From NCBI GenBank assembly GCA_944349915.1, contig CALVNU010000004.1:1-27122 (forward strand): a stretch of 27,122 nucleotides of DNA, read 5' to 3'. Position 1 is the stretch's first letter, and the number at the start of each line of letters is the position of its first letter. The position numbers and the translations under genes are program-made. The notes below the pieces were generated by a model. The model did no database searches, was not told where the DNA came from, and was given only the letters and a program-made list of their open reading frames with translations. This stretch comes from an uncultured Clostridia bacterium. Its GTDB lineage: Bacteria > Bacillota > Clostridia > Christensenellales > UBA1242. Below, one piece after another: positions 1-7,496 of the stretch.

Positions 1-456
1 CCTGGCTCTTTTACTGGGATAAGAATAGGGATTGCACTTGTTAAAGGATTATGTGCCGGACTTGAAAACACAAAAGTCTATACAATAACTTCTTTTGAAC
101 TTATGGCATATAGTTATATCAAACATTGCACTCCCAAACAAGACTTTTCTTGTGTGATAAACGCATTGAGTGGAAAAATTTTTAAGTGTGATTTTGACAG
201 ACAAGGCAACCAAAAAGGTAAAGAAGAGATTGCCATGTTGCAAGAATTGAATTTGGAGACTATGGTTGGACTTGAAGAAGAAAATTTGTGTAAAATTACA
301 GTTAAACCTTCCAGCCAGGACCTTTTGGAACTTGCAATAATAAAATCAAAAATGGCAAAGTGTGTATCCGCTAATGAAATTGCGCCACTATATTTGAGAA
401 AAAGTCAAGCGGAAGATGACCTTGAAGCCAAACAAAAAAATATTAAAAAATCTTAA
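1..456 (+). CDS. tsaB: TsaB, tRNA t6A biosynthesis protein (5'-truncated)
   Basis: The frame is open from the first base, so only the last 151 residues are present and the start lies outside the window. It begins with PGSFTGIRIG followed by a GLCAGLE helix, the signature of the YeaZ/TsaB branch of the ASKHA-fold TsaB/TsaD family. The end contains PLYLRKSQAE, matching the LYLR motif near the C-terminus of TsaB. TsaB is the non-catalytic partner of TsaD, and with TsaE they attach threonylcarbamoyl to A37 of ANN-decoding tRNAs in the cytoplasm. An internal ATG at 103 is not the start, because the conserved motif lies before it. About 20 bases downstream a separate promoter begins for the next gene. 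Confidence 0.9.
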   Translation, partial: PGSFTGIRIGIALVKGLCAGLENTKVYTITSFELMAYSYIKHCTPKQDFSCVINALSGKIFKCDFDRQGNQKGKEEIAMLQELNLETMVGLEEENLCKITVKPSSQDLLELAIIKSKMAKCVSANEIAPLYLRKSQAEDDLEAKQKNIKKS

Positions 457-474
457 AAAATTTGCTCAAATCAA

Positions 475-503
475 TAGACTTTTTTCTATTATATGAGTAT
501 AAT
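475..503 (+). promoter_or_regulatory. Promoter of the zinc-ribbon gene
   Basis: TAGACT (475-480) and a perfect TATAAT (498-503) are separated by 17 bases. The predicted start of transcription is near 510, about 20 bases before the ATG at 532. The ribosome site AGGAG lies at 521-525. Confidence 0.6.
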
Positions 504-531
504 GCTCTCGTAAGCAAAAAAGGAGAAAAAT

Positions 532-1065
532 ATGAAAAAACCTGTTTATATTAGATGCCCTAGATGCGAACTTAACTATATTCAAAAGAAAGACAAACTT
601 TGCCCTGTTTGCAAGGCAGAACTTGAAGCAAAAAAAGATTATATTGATGATGTGGACCTTGAACTTTGTCCTATCTGTAAAACGAACTATATCCAGCCTG
701 ATGAAATTATGTGCGCAAGTTGCTTGAAAGAACATCAAAACGAAGATGGCGAAATTTCAACAGATTGGGAAGATTATGTTGTTAGAGATGATGAAGAAGA
801 CATCATGACAGCAGAAGATGAAACAGGGGAAATGGCTTCTGTAACCGATATAACAAAATCATCTCTTCTTGACGATGACGATATTGCGCCAGATATAGAC
901 TTTGATGACGATATGCCTTTTGGTGAAGATTTTGATGAAGACCTTGATGATGAGGATGACGATATGGACGATGATGAAGACGATTTTGACGATGATGACG
1001 AAGATGAAGACGATTTTGACGATGATGACGAAGATGAAGACGATTTTGACGATGATGACGAATAA
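532..1065 (+). CDS. Duplicated zinc-ribbon protein with poly-Asp/Glu tail, function unknown
   Basis: This 177-residue protein has two copies of one zinc-ribbon unit: C9-x2-C12-x11-C24-x2-C27 and C46-x2-C49-x11-C61-x2-C64. Both copies share NYIQ after the first pair, so one probably arose from the other by duplication. Such ribbons usually bind one zinc each and mediate protein or nucleic-acid contacts. From about residue 110 the chain is almost wholly Asp and Glu and ends in copies of DEDDFDDDDE. There is no signal peptide or membrane segment, so it should be cytoplasmic. Acidic tails like this occur in nucleic-acid mimics and in the RNA polymerase delta subunit, but no homology to delta is visible. 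The start follows AGGAGAAAAAT. I do not recognise the family. Confidence 0.8.
   Translation: MKKPVYIRCPRCELNYIQKKDKLCPVCKAELEAKKDYIDDVDLELCPICKTNYIQPDEIMCASCLKEHQNEDGEISTDWEDYVVRDDEEDIMTAEDETGEMASVTDITKSSLLDDDDIAPDIDFDDDMPFGEDFDEDLDDEDDDMDDDEDDFDDDDEDEDDFDDDDEDEDDFDDDDE
970..1062 (+). repeat. 30-bp tandem repeat coding for the acidic tail
   Basis: The 30-base unit gatgatgacgaagatgaaga + cgattttgac occurs exactly at 991-1020 and 1021-1050. Partial copies lie at 970-990 and 1051-1062. The unit is in frame (10 codons), so copy-number change would lengthen or shorten the acidic tail without a frameshift. Confidence 0.85.
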
Positions 1066-1219
1066 TTTGTACCAGTTGGCGTAGTTTGAATATGTTCATT
1101 TTAGTGATATTTTTAAACTTTAACATACACAAAGATAATCAAAAATGTTTATTAAATATAATAAGCAAATGTAATAAGAAATTTATTTGGGAAATATATA
1201 GGGGAATAAATTTTAAATA

Positions 1220-1279
1220 TTGATATTAAATTTTATTAATTGAAAAAAAATTGATATTAAGTTTTATTAATTGAAAAAA
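1220..1279. repeat. Two 29-bp direct repeats before the terminator
   Basis: TTGATATTAAATTTTATTAA at 1220-1239 plus TTGAAAAAA-type sequence to 1248 recurs at 1251-1279 with one base changed. The period is 31 bases. The second copy runs into the left arm of the terminator stem. It looks like a local tandem duplication in AT-rich intergenic DNA. Confidence 0.7.
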
Positions 1280-1309
1280 TAAAGGAGATTTTATTCTCCT
1301 TTATTTTTT
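1274..1309. terminator. Bidirectional terminator
   Basis: A perfect 15-bp inverted repeat (AAAAAATAAAGGAGA at 1274-1288, its complement at 1295-1309) has a 6-base loop. The arms end in A and T runs, giving a U tract in both directions. It lies between the convergent zinc-ribbon gene and the minus-strand surface protein and can serve both. Confidence 0.85.
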
Positions 1310-1337
1310 TGTTTTGCTGTGTGTTCCGATAATATTT

Positions 1338-4300
1338 TTAATTCTTTTTGCTATCATCTTTAGTTGAAGATTTTTTGCTTCTCGCTTTTTTAGAAGTTTT
1401 TGTAGATGTCTTGTTTGCTGTGCTTTTTTCTTCTTTTGCGGTTTGAGCAGTAGAGGGTTGTTTGTTTGCCTTTATCTCTTCTTTTATAGCCTTTTGTTCT
1501 TGTTTTAATCGATATTCTTCTTCATCTGCAACTTCTTTTTCAAGAGAAATTAGATGTTCTGGCGAAGATACTGCCGAAATTTGTTCTTCAAGAATTGAAA
1601 GTTTTTCTTCAATTTTTCCAAGATTTACAGCATAAGATTTGAATTCTTTTTCGGTGTCTTTTGTAATTTTTCCTTTGTCGTTTACTCTAGCCTCTTGAAC
1701 ATAGTTTTTGTGTTGCTGTTCAAGTTCTTGTTTTTCAAGTTTCAAACTTTCTTTTGCTTCAAATAGAGATTTGAGTTCTTCATCTCGTCTGCGTATTGCT
1801 TCGTTTGCAACAAGATTTTGGTCGATAGAAATCTTTCTGTCATATTTTGATTTTTCAATCTTGTCTTTCTTTTTGAATTTGATTTTTCTAAGGAAGAATG
1901 CAATCACTGCAATTATCACAGCAAGAACCATGATGATAGAACCTATCAAAAGCCATGGACTTGTTGGTGAAGTGGTAGGGGTTTGGGTGTCTCCGCTGTC
2001 GGTGTTTCCATCATCTTCGGTGCCGTCATCGGTTTCTTCTTGAATATAATTGCTTTGGAAAATGGTTTCTTTATAACCTTGAGCATTGTTTGCATCATTA
2101 AATTCTGCTTGAGTTGAATTTTCAAGTTTTATGTTTGAAAGCATTGCAGTTCCAAGTGTGTTTTGGCAATCGGAAGTTATAGAAAATTTGATGGTTGCCG
2201 TTGATGCTTCTGTGCTGTTTAAAAAGATGGTATATGTTTGAAGTTGGTCGGCTTTTAAATTTGAAATCACTTCAAAGCCATTCAAACTTACAGAGACGCC
2301 ATAATTGCATTCATGTTCTTCATTGTTCTCTGCCATTGTTACTTGTGGGAAGAAAGTTTTAAGGTCAAATGTAAGTTTGTAATAACTTTCTGCGGAAAGT
2401 GAGAGAGAATATACAGAAGTAATGGTTGCTGTGCTAGGTTTGAAAGTTGATATAACCAAGAAGTTTTGGTCATTTTCAATTCCATAAACATTGTTTTGTC
2501 CGTTTACCATAGCACCAACAGCATATTTTTCTGAAACTTCTCCGCCATCTAAAGCCTCGTCAATTGTAAATGAGTAGGCAGATGTTGTTGTCGATGTGCT
2601 TGCGTCTCCTGTAACACTATCATTTTCAAATGAAAGATAGAAATTTGAAAAGTCATTTTTATAGGAAGTGCTTGCATATTCACTTTCTGTGCATTCTGTG
2701 GCTGTAAGATTGTCGATATATGCATATCCAGCAACTTTATCATTCTCTGTGCCAAGAGATATTTTTACAGTATATGTGTGGCTCATGTTTTCTGCAGAGC
2801 GGAAAGCAAATGAAATGTTGTTCCAAGAGTCTTCCGAGCGAATGCCACTTTCTTTAAACATAACAATTCCATTTTCATCAACAATTTCAACTGTTATGCT
2901 AGCATTTTTGGTGATAAGTTTTGATTGAGTATATAAATCAAATGATATTTTTTGATATTCACTGCTTAAAGTGTATGATGGCGAAGTTATTGATTGATAT
3001 GATTCAAAGTTGTTGTACATCATGTAAACATTGTTTGGTTCAACTCGGCGATTTGGGTTGCCAGGATAAATTCCATACCATTCATAACTGTTGTAAAGAG
3101 CGTTGTATGTTTCTTCGTTATAGAAATACAAAACGCCGGTTGTGTTTTTGTTTTCATTCTCAATCTCTGTTGTATAGCCAGTTGCTTTAACAGGGTAGGT
3201 TGAATCTTCACTTTCTGTTTCATTAAAATATGAATTATTTGCATTTGTTGTGGTGTATGATGAGAAAGTTACTTGATTTGAAGCGCTTGAATAGTCGCTG
3301 TAACTTGCCTCTTCAATTTTAATGTTGTCAACAATAACGCAACCAACACTCTTTGAGGTTTGAGAACCAAAAGAAAGCGTTATTGCAAAAGAAGTTTTGT
3401 AAAGGGAATGTCCTTTAACATAAAGTTCAACTGTTTGATAGTTGTTTGTATATAAGTTTTCTGTGTTGCTTGTAATGCCCGAACTTTGTCCGCTTTGTAG
3501 GGTGTAGTTGTCTTTATTAAGATTTGGATAATATTGATAAATACCTTGCGTTTCATCTTCACTTGAGCCAATCTCTTGCGCTCCCAGTGTAAAGCCCGCT
3601 CCATCTGCAGACACAACTTTTACAGAGGCTGTGATTTTGTAGATTTGATGAGGATTTAAGTCAATCGGTTTGGATTGAACTGTTATATATCCGCCGTTAT
3701 TTGAATAAAGTGCAAGCACTTGTTTGTTTGCTTTGTCATTTAAAATATCATAAGAAAGGTCGAGTCCAACATAGTTGAAACCTATTTCATTTTCAAGTTC
3801 CAAACTTGGAGTTGTGTAGTTTAAAATTCTAGCATGTGCGTTTGAAAAATTTGGATTGACAGTCCAGGCAGGAGAGAGTGTGTTTGAAGATGTTATTTCT
3901 TCTTCAAAGTCAAAGTTATAAGTGCTGTCAACCAATGTGTTTTCTTCTTCCAACAATGTTTTGACAACAAATTTTGTGTCGGTACTGTTTAAGGTTTGAT
4001 AGTTATCACCTGTATTTTTATCATAACCATTGCTTATGATTTCTGAAACAAATGCATTTGCAGAATATTGATACATTTTTACATCATCAAAGAAAACCAC
4101 ACCAGACGAATATTCATTTTTGTTTGTTCCAAGATAAAAATCAATTGTAACATTTTGCTCTGTCTGGCCTGTTGCAATATAAATTTGATATTCTTTCCAT
4201 TCTGAGTTTTGCAAAAATTCATAACCAATTTCAAGAGCATTACCATCGCTGTCTACAACTCCAGAAAGGTAGGCTGATGCAAAAACAGAGTCGTCACCGT

Positions 4301-4817
4301 TTGTGCTTGTTTTGACTGCAAATGAAATTGAATAGTAACTGTTTGGGTTTAAAGTTATGCTTTCGGAGCGGAAACCTTTGTTTGCTTGTTGATTTGCAGA
4401 TGATGTGTTTGATGTTTTAGAATTTATCATCAAAATTTTGTTATCATCTCCAAGGGTGGCGCCAGGATTTGAACTAAGAAAGTATACCGTGTTTTGATAA
4501 TTGTTAAATCCGTTGCTTGAATTTCCTGTTGGTCCACCAATATCAATAATCATTCCGTTTGCGCCACTTTCTTCTTCAATGGCGGTCCAAGAGCCGACAA
4601 CTCCATCGTCATCATTGTCATAGGTTGAAGAAATGCCTGCAAATGACGGATCTGTAATGTAGTCGCTTGTAACATCTTGGGCGTAAGAAGTTGTATACGC
4701 CACATCATCTGCCTTTGTAAAATTGAAGGCAGAAATTCCAAAAGAAAGAGATAGTGGCAACAGTGAAGCCACAACAAAAGGTATCAATTTTGTTTTTCTT
4801 GTTTTTTTCTTAATCAT
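1338..4817 (-). CDS. Large four-module surface protein, single C-terminal membrane anchor
   Basis: This is a 1159-residue protein. The start at 4817 is preferred over an upstream ATG at 4844 because AAAGGAA (4823-4829) sits 5 bases before it and a signal peptide follows at once (basic n-region, hydrophobic core about 11-31). The exported part holds four related segments. Each ends in a strand like VFFDDVKMYQ (241-250), VGCVIVDNIKIEE (491-503), AGYAYIDNLTATEC (696-709) and GTAMLSNIKLEN (889-900). This resembles the last strands of carbohydrate-binding jelly-roll modules. A Thr/Asp/Gly/Pro-rich linker leads to a membrane helix at about 955-976. Residues 977-1159 are charged, with predicted coiled coil (about 1000-1115) and a Lys/Ser/Thr-rich end, and should be cytoplasmic. 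There is no LPXTG motif. Ligand and function are unknown; carbohydrate binding is inferred from the strand pattern. Confidence 0.75.
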   Translation of the reverse strand: MIKKKTRKTKLIPFVVASLLPLSLSFGISAFNFTKADDVAYTTSYAQDVTSDYITDPSFAGISSTYDNDDDGVVGSWTAIEEESGANGMIIDIGGPTGNSSNGFNNYQNTVYFLSSNPGATLGDDNKILMINSKTSNTSSANQQANKGFRSESITLNPNSYYSISFAVKTSTNGDDSVFASAYLSGVVDSDGNALEIGYEFLQNSEWKEYQIYIATGQTEQNVTIDFYLGTNKNEYSSGVVFFDDVKMYQYSANAFVSEIISNGYDKNTGDNYQTLNSTDTKFVVKTLLEEENTLVDSTYNFDFEEEITSSNTLSPAWTVNPNFSNAHARILNYTTPSLELENEIGFNYVGLDLSYDILNDKANKQVLALYSNNGGYITVQSKPIDLNPHQIYKITASVKVVSADGAGFTLGAQEIGSSEDETQGIYQYYPNLNKDNYTLQSGQSSGITSNTENLYTNNYQTVELYVKGHSLYKTSFAITLSFGSQTSKSVGCVIVDNIKIEEASYSDYSSASNQVTFSSYTTTNANNSYFNETESEDSTYPVKATGYTTEIENENKNTTGVLYFYNEETYNALYNSYEWYGIYPGNPNRRVEPNNVYMMYNNFESYQSITSPSYTLSSEYQKISFDLYTQSKLITKNASITVEIVDENGIVMFKESGIRSEDSWNNISFAFRSAENMSHTYTVKISLGTENDKVAGYAYIDNLTATECTESEYASTSYKNDFSNFYLSFENDSVTGDASTSTTTSAYSFTIDEALDGGEVSEKYAVGAMVNGQNNVYGIENDQNFLVISTFKPSTATITSVYSLSLSAESYYKLTFDLKTFFPQVTMAENNEEHECNYGVSVSLNGFEVISNLKADQLQTYTIFLNSTEASTATIKFSITSDCQNTLGTAMLSNIKLENSTQAEFNDANNAQGYKETIFQSNYIQEETDDGTEDDGNTDSGDTQTPTTSPTSPWLLIGSIIMVLAVIIAVIAFFLRKIKFKKKDKIEKSKYDRKISIDQNLVANEAIRRRDEELKSLFEAKESLKLEKQELEQQHKNYVQEARVNDKGKITKDTEKEFKSYAVNLGKIEEKLSILEEQISAVSSPEHLISLEKEVADEEEYRLKQEQKAIKEEIKANKQPSTAQTAKEEKSTANKTSTKTSKKARSKKSSTKDDSKKN

Positions 4818-4850
4818 GATAATTCCTTTTAAGTTTAATAGCACTAAACT

Positions 4851-4879
4851 ATTATAATATATTTATCAATTCAAATCAA
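4851..4879 (-). promoter_or_regulatory. Promoter of the four-module surface protein
   Basis: On the minus strand TTGATT (4874-4879) and TATAAT (4851-4856) are 17 bases apart. Transcription would start near 4844, which would place the ATG at 4844 at the very 5' end and supports the start at 4817. Confidence 0.6.
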
Positions 4880-4911
4880 ATAATTTTTGCAAAAATATTC
4901 ATAATATATAC

Positions 4912-5349
4912 ATGAAATTTGCATCAAAAAGAAAAAATAACTTAAATTATCAAAATTATCCTTTAAAAGAAAGTGAAAAACAGAAAGCATTTGGCAAAAA
5001 ACAGATATTTTTGCTTCTTGCGAGTGGTGCGCTTATTGGTCTTTTAAATGGCTTTTTTGGTGGCGGTGGCGGAATGGTCTGCGTTCCGTTATTGCAGAAA
5101 GTGCTTTCGCTGTCAAGCAAAGAGTCGCATGCAACAGCAATAGCGGTTATTTTTCCTTTAAGTTACATATCTGCATCAATCTATGTTTTCAACAGCATAA
5201 TCAAAACTTTGCCATTTCTTACAATTTCGCTAGGAGTGGTGGTTGGCGGTATAATTGGAGCATATGTGCTTAAGTTTATGCCACCTAAAGTGGTAAGAAT
5301 TATCTTTGCGCTTTTAATGTTGGCGGGAGGGGTTAGGTTATTGATATGA
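4912..5349 (+). CDS. TauE/SafE-type permease, first half
   Basis: This 145-residue protein has about 35 polar, basic residues followed by four hydrophobic segments. LIGLLNGFFGGGGGMVCVPL is the glycine-rich motif that opens each repeat of the TauE/SafE (DUF81) family of sulfite/organosulfonate-type exporters. Full-length members have about 250 residues with two such repeats; this gene carries only the first. Its stop overlaps the next start as ATGA, so the two halves are probably translationally coupled and form one transporter in the membrane. No ribosome site precedes the ATG, and a TATAAT-like CATAAT lies 7 bases before it, so the message may be leaderless. The substrate cannot be told from sequence. 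Confidence 0.8.
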   Translation: MKFASKRKNNLNYQNYPLKESEKQKAFGKKQIFLLLASGALIGLLNGFFGGGGGMVCVPLLQKVLSLSSKESHATAIAVIFPLSYISASIYVFNSIIKTLPFLTISLGVVVGGIIGAYVLKFMPPKVVRIIFALLMLAGGVRLLI

Positions 5350-5726
5350 CAATTTTTTTGTATATCCTTTTTGGCTTTATTTCTGGCATCTTTGGTGGGC
5401 TTGGCATGGGCGGTGGAACACTTCTCATCCCTCTTTTAACCATATTTTTAGGGCTTGACCAAAAAATGTGCCAAGGGATAAATTTGCTGTCATTTTTGAT
5501 TATGGCTGTTTTTTCGCTTATCATTCATTACAAAAATGGTTTCGTCAAAACTCGCGGAATTTTTTACATAATTTTAAGCGGAATTATTTTTTCTGTTTTA
5601 GGTGCTTTAACAGTTACTTTTTTGCCATCTGCAATCTTAAGAATTTGTTTCGGAGTTTTTCTTTGTATACTTGCAATTATCGAATTTTTTAAGATATTTA
5701 AAAATAAAAAGAAAGAAGGGGAATAA
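5346..5726 (+). CDS. TauE/SafE-type permease, second half
   Basis: This 126-residue protein is almost entirely membrane helices (about four). It opens with the second copy of the family repeat, FISGIFGGLGMGGGTLLIPL, very like that of the preceding gene. It ends in a short basic tail (KNKKKEGE). It overlaps the upstream half by 4 bases (ATGA) in a different frame. The first half stops cleanly after its last hydrophobic segment and this half begins exactly at the repeat motif. That suggests a real gene split rather than a sequencing frameshift, though a base error cannot be ruled out. The function is probably export or uptake of a sulfur-containing or other small anion together with its partner. 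Confidence 0.8.
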   Translation: MTIFLYILFGFISGIFGGLGMGGGTLLIPLLTIFLGLDQKMCQGINLLSFLIMAVFSLIIHYKNGFVKTRGIFYIILSGIIFSVLGALTVTFLPSAILRICFGVFLCILAIIEFFKIFKNKKKEGE

Positions 5727-5742
5727 ATATTTAAAATTTTAG

Positions 5743-5771
5743 TTTACAAATTCTGTGAAATATGATAAAAT
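5743..5771 (+). promoter_or_regulatory. Extended -10 promoter of the ferredoxin operon
   Basis: TTTACA (5743-5748), a 17-base spacer and TAAAAT (5766-5771) preceded directly by TGA (5763-5765), an extended -10. The start of transcription is predicted near 5778, 15 bases before the ferredoxin ATG; GGAGG lies at 5783-5787. Confidence 0.65.
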
Positions 5772-5792
5772 ACTCTCGAAACGGAGGACATT

Positions 5793-5960
5793 ATGGTAAA
5801 TAAAGAAAAATGCATCGGCTGTGGTACTTGTGTGGCAATTTGTCCAGTGGGAGCCATCTCTTTTGATGATAACGGCAAGGCGCAAATTGACAAAAATAAA
5901 TGTATCCATTGTGGTGCATGCGAAGCAAGTTGTCCAGTTGAAGCAATAAAACTTGATTAG
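5793..5960 (+). CDS. 2[4Fe-4S] ferredoxin
   Basis: This 55-residue protein has two classical cluster motifs, CIGCGTCVAICP (C7, C10, C13, C17) and CIHCGACEASCP (C37, C40, C43, C47). Each CxxCxxCxxxCP motif supplies three ligands to one cluster and one to the other, as in clostridial ferredoxins. It is a cytoplasmic low-potential one-electron carrier. The start is set by ACGGAGGACATT just before the ATG and the length matches the family. It is the first gene of an operon: the Ppx/GppA-like gene starts 10 bases after its stop. Which enzyme it serves is not shown; the unusual thioredoxin reductase-like protein at 17746 is one possible partner in this window (inference only). Confidence 0.95.
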   Translation: MVNKEKCIGCGTCVAICPVGAISFDDNGKAQIDKNKCIHCGACEASCPVEAIKLD

Positions 5961-5970
5961 TGAGGGTAAT

Positions 5971-7467
5971 GTGGAAAAATTAGCGGTTTTAGAATTAAAT
6001 GAAAGTGCTTTAAGAATTTCTATTTATAAGGTTAGCAATGGAAGAATGAAATTGGTTTTGGATAAAAGCCAACCTTTCAACATTGGCAAAGAAATTGAAT
6101 CCGAAGAACTTATCAAACCAAAAACTAAAAATGAACTTTTGAATGTTATAAAAATTTATCGAAAACTTATTGAAACCTACAAAGCAACAAAAATTATTGC
6201 TGTTGCAACAAAAATTCTTTTGTCTGCAAGAAATTATAAAGGCTTTATTGATGAGGTTTACAACAACACAGCAATGACCATACAAATTTTGTCCGATGAA
6301 GAATTTTTGAAGGCTGTTTATAGTTCTGTGGTAAATTCAATTGACAATTCAAAGGGATTTTTTGCATATGTTGGTTCCGATTTTACAGGCATTGTTAAGT
6401 ATAACAGAAGAACAATGCTTGCAAGCCAAATTGTGCCTTATGGAATTGACAACATCTTGAAAGATGATAGTGGCAATACGCGTGGTATTGACGATATGCA
6501 AAAATTGATGGCGGACGAACTTGAAAAAATAGAAATTTTGAAGGAAGTTGACCAAGAAAGCAATTTTGTAGGCTGTGGAGATGCATTTGTTGCTTTTGGA
6601 AAAATTGCTAAAAAAATTGCAAGATATCCACTTGATATTGACAATAATTATGAAGTTAGTGCTCAAATTATGGAAAAAACTTATGATTTTGTCAAAGGTA
6701 TTGACACAGAAAAAATTGGTAAAATCAAGGGGATAGATTTTATTGGCAGTGCTAAAATAGTAAGTTCGCTTGCCATTGTTAAAGCAATATACAAAGCAAG
6801 TCAATCAACCGTTGTGGCAGTTTCAACTGCAACATTAAGAAACGGAGTGGCAATTCAAAATGTAACAGTGCCATCTCAAGCGCAGTTTAGCGACCTTTTG
6901 TCAAATTCGCTTGACGGAATTTATGAATTTTATAAAGATGAAAATTCAATCAATGAATATGTTTATCAAATGGCGTTGATTTTGTTTAAACAACTCAAAG
7001 TTATGCACAAATTGCCAAGATTTTATGTAAAACCGCTTAGAATAGCATCATATTTGTATGATTGTGGCAAGATAATCAATTATAACAATATGGAGAAACA
7101 TGGATTTGAGGTTATTTTAAACAGCGGAATCTGTGGGGCAACTCATAAAGAACTTTTGGTTGCAGGCTTTGTTTGCATGTGCCAAAATCTTGACAACTTG
7201 TCTTTAAATGAATGGATAAGATATAAAGATATTTTAAATGATGAAGACCTTGATGCAGTTAGAAAACTTGGCGTTATTTTGAGCCTTGCTCATGCACTTA
7301 ATGCATCAAGAAAACCAATTATAACAGACATAATTTGCGATATTTTGGGAGATTCAATCATCGTTAAAACGGTGGTTGATGGCAACGCCGATTTTGAAAT
7401 TATGGAAGCAATGAAGATTGCTGGTGATTATAAAAAAGTGTTTAAAAAGAGTTTGCAAATAATTTAA
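5971..7467 (+). CDS. Ppx/GppA-family protein with degenerate active-site loops
   Basis: This protein has 498 residues from the GTG at 5971, chosen because GAGGG lies just upstream and the conserved first strand (LAVLELNESALRISIY) follows; a TTG at 5953 would overlap the ferredoxin. The ATKILLSARN segment and the following ILSDEEFLKAVYSSV match the conserved AT..R.A.N and I.G..EA..... regions of exopolyphosphatase/guanosine pentaphosphate phosphatases. A helical C-terminal part (about 300-498) resembles the HD-like domain of long Ppx proteins. However, loop 1 (normally DIGSNS) reads ELNES and loop 2 (normally DIGGGSTE) reads YVGSDFTG (about 132-139). Phosphate binding is therefore doubtful. 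It may act as a regulator or scaffold. The MreB-like gene follows by 29 bases, in the same operon. Confidence 0.7.
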   Translation: MEKLAVLELNESALRISIYKVSNGRMKLVLDKSQPFNIGKEIESEELIKPKTKNELLNVIKIYRKLIETYKATKIIAVATKILLSARNYKGFIDEVYNNTAMTIQILSDEEFLKAVYSSVVNSIDNSKGFFAYVGSDFTGIVKYNRRTMLASQIVPYGIDNILKDDSGNTRGIDDMQKLMADELEKIEILKEVDQESNFVGCGDAFVAFGKIAKKIARYPLDIDNNYEVSAQIMEKTYDFVKGIDTEKIGKIKGIDFIGSAKIVSSLAIVKAIYKASQSTVVAVSTATLRNGVAIQNVTVPSQAQFSDLLSNSLDGIYEFYKDENSINEYVYQMALILFKQLKVMHKLPRFYVKPLRIASYLYDCGKIINYNNMEKHGFEVILNSGICGATHKELLVAGFVCMCQNLDNLSLNEWIRYKDILNDEDLDAVRKLGVILSLAHALNASRKPIITDIICDILGDSIIVKTVVDGNADFEIMEAMKIAGDYKKVFKKSLQII

Positions 7468-7496
7468 CTTGCAACAAATTGCGACAAGAGGTGCTT

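Noticed and set aside
970..1062. CRISPR-like array
   Set aside because: The repeats are adjacent, without spacers, and in frame within a coding sequence.
803..1132. Minus-strand frame rich in His, Arg, Leu opposite the acidic tail
   Set aside because: It is the mirror of the GAT/GAC repeat of the plus-strand gene; no ribosome site, and its repeats only reflect the DNA repeat.
4912..5726. Frameshifted pseudogene instead of two TauE halves
   Set aside because: Each half ends and starts at the repeat boundary and the junction is a clean ATGA overlap, typical of coupled genes; kept as a possibility but not preferred.
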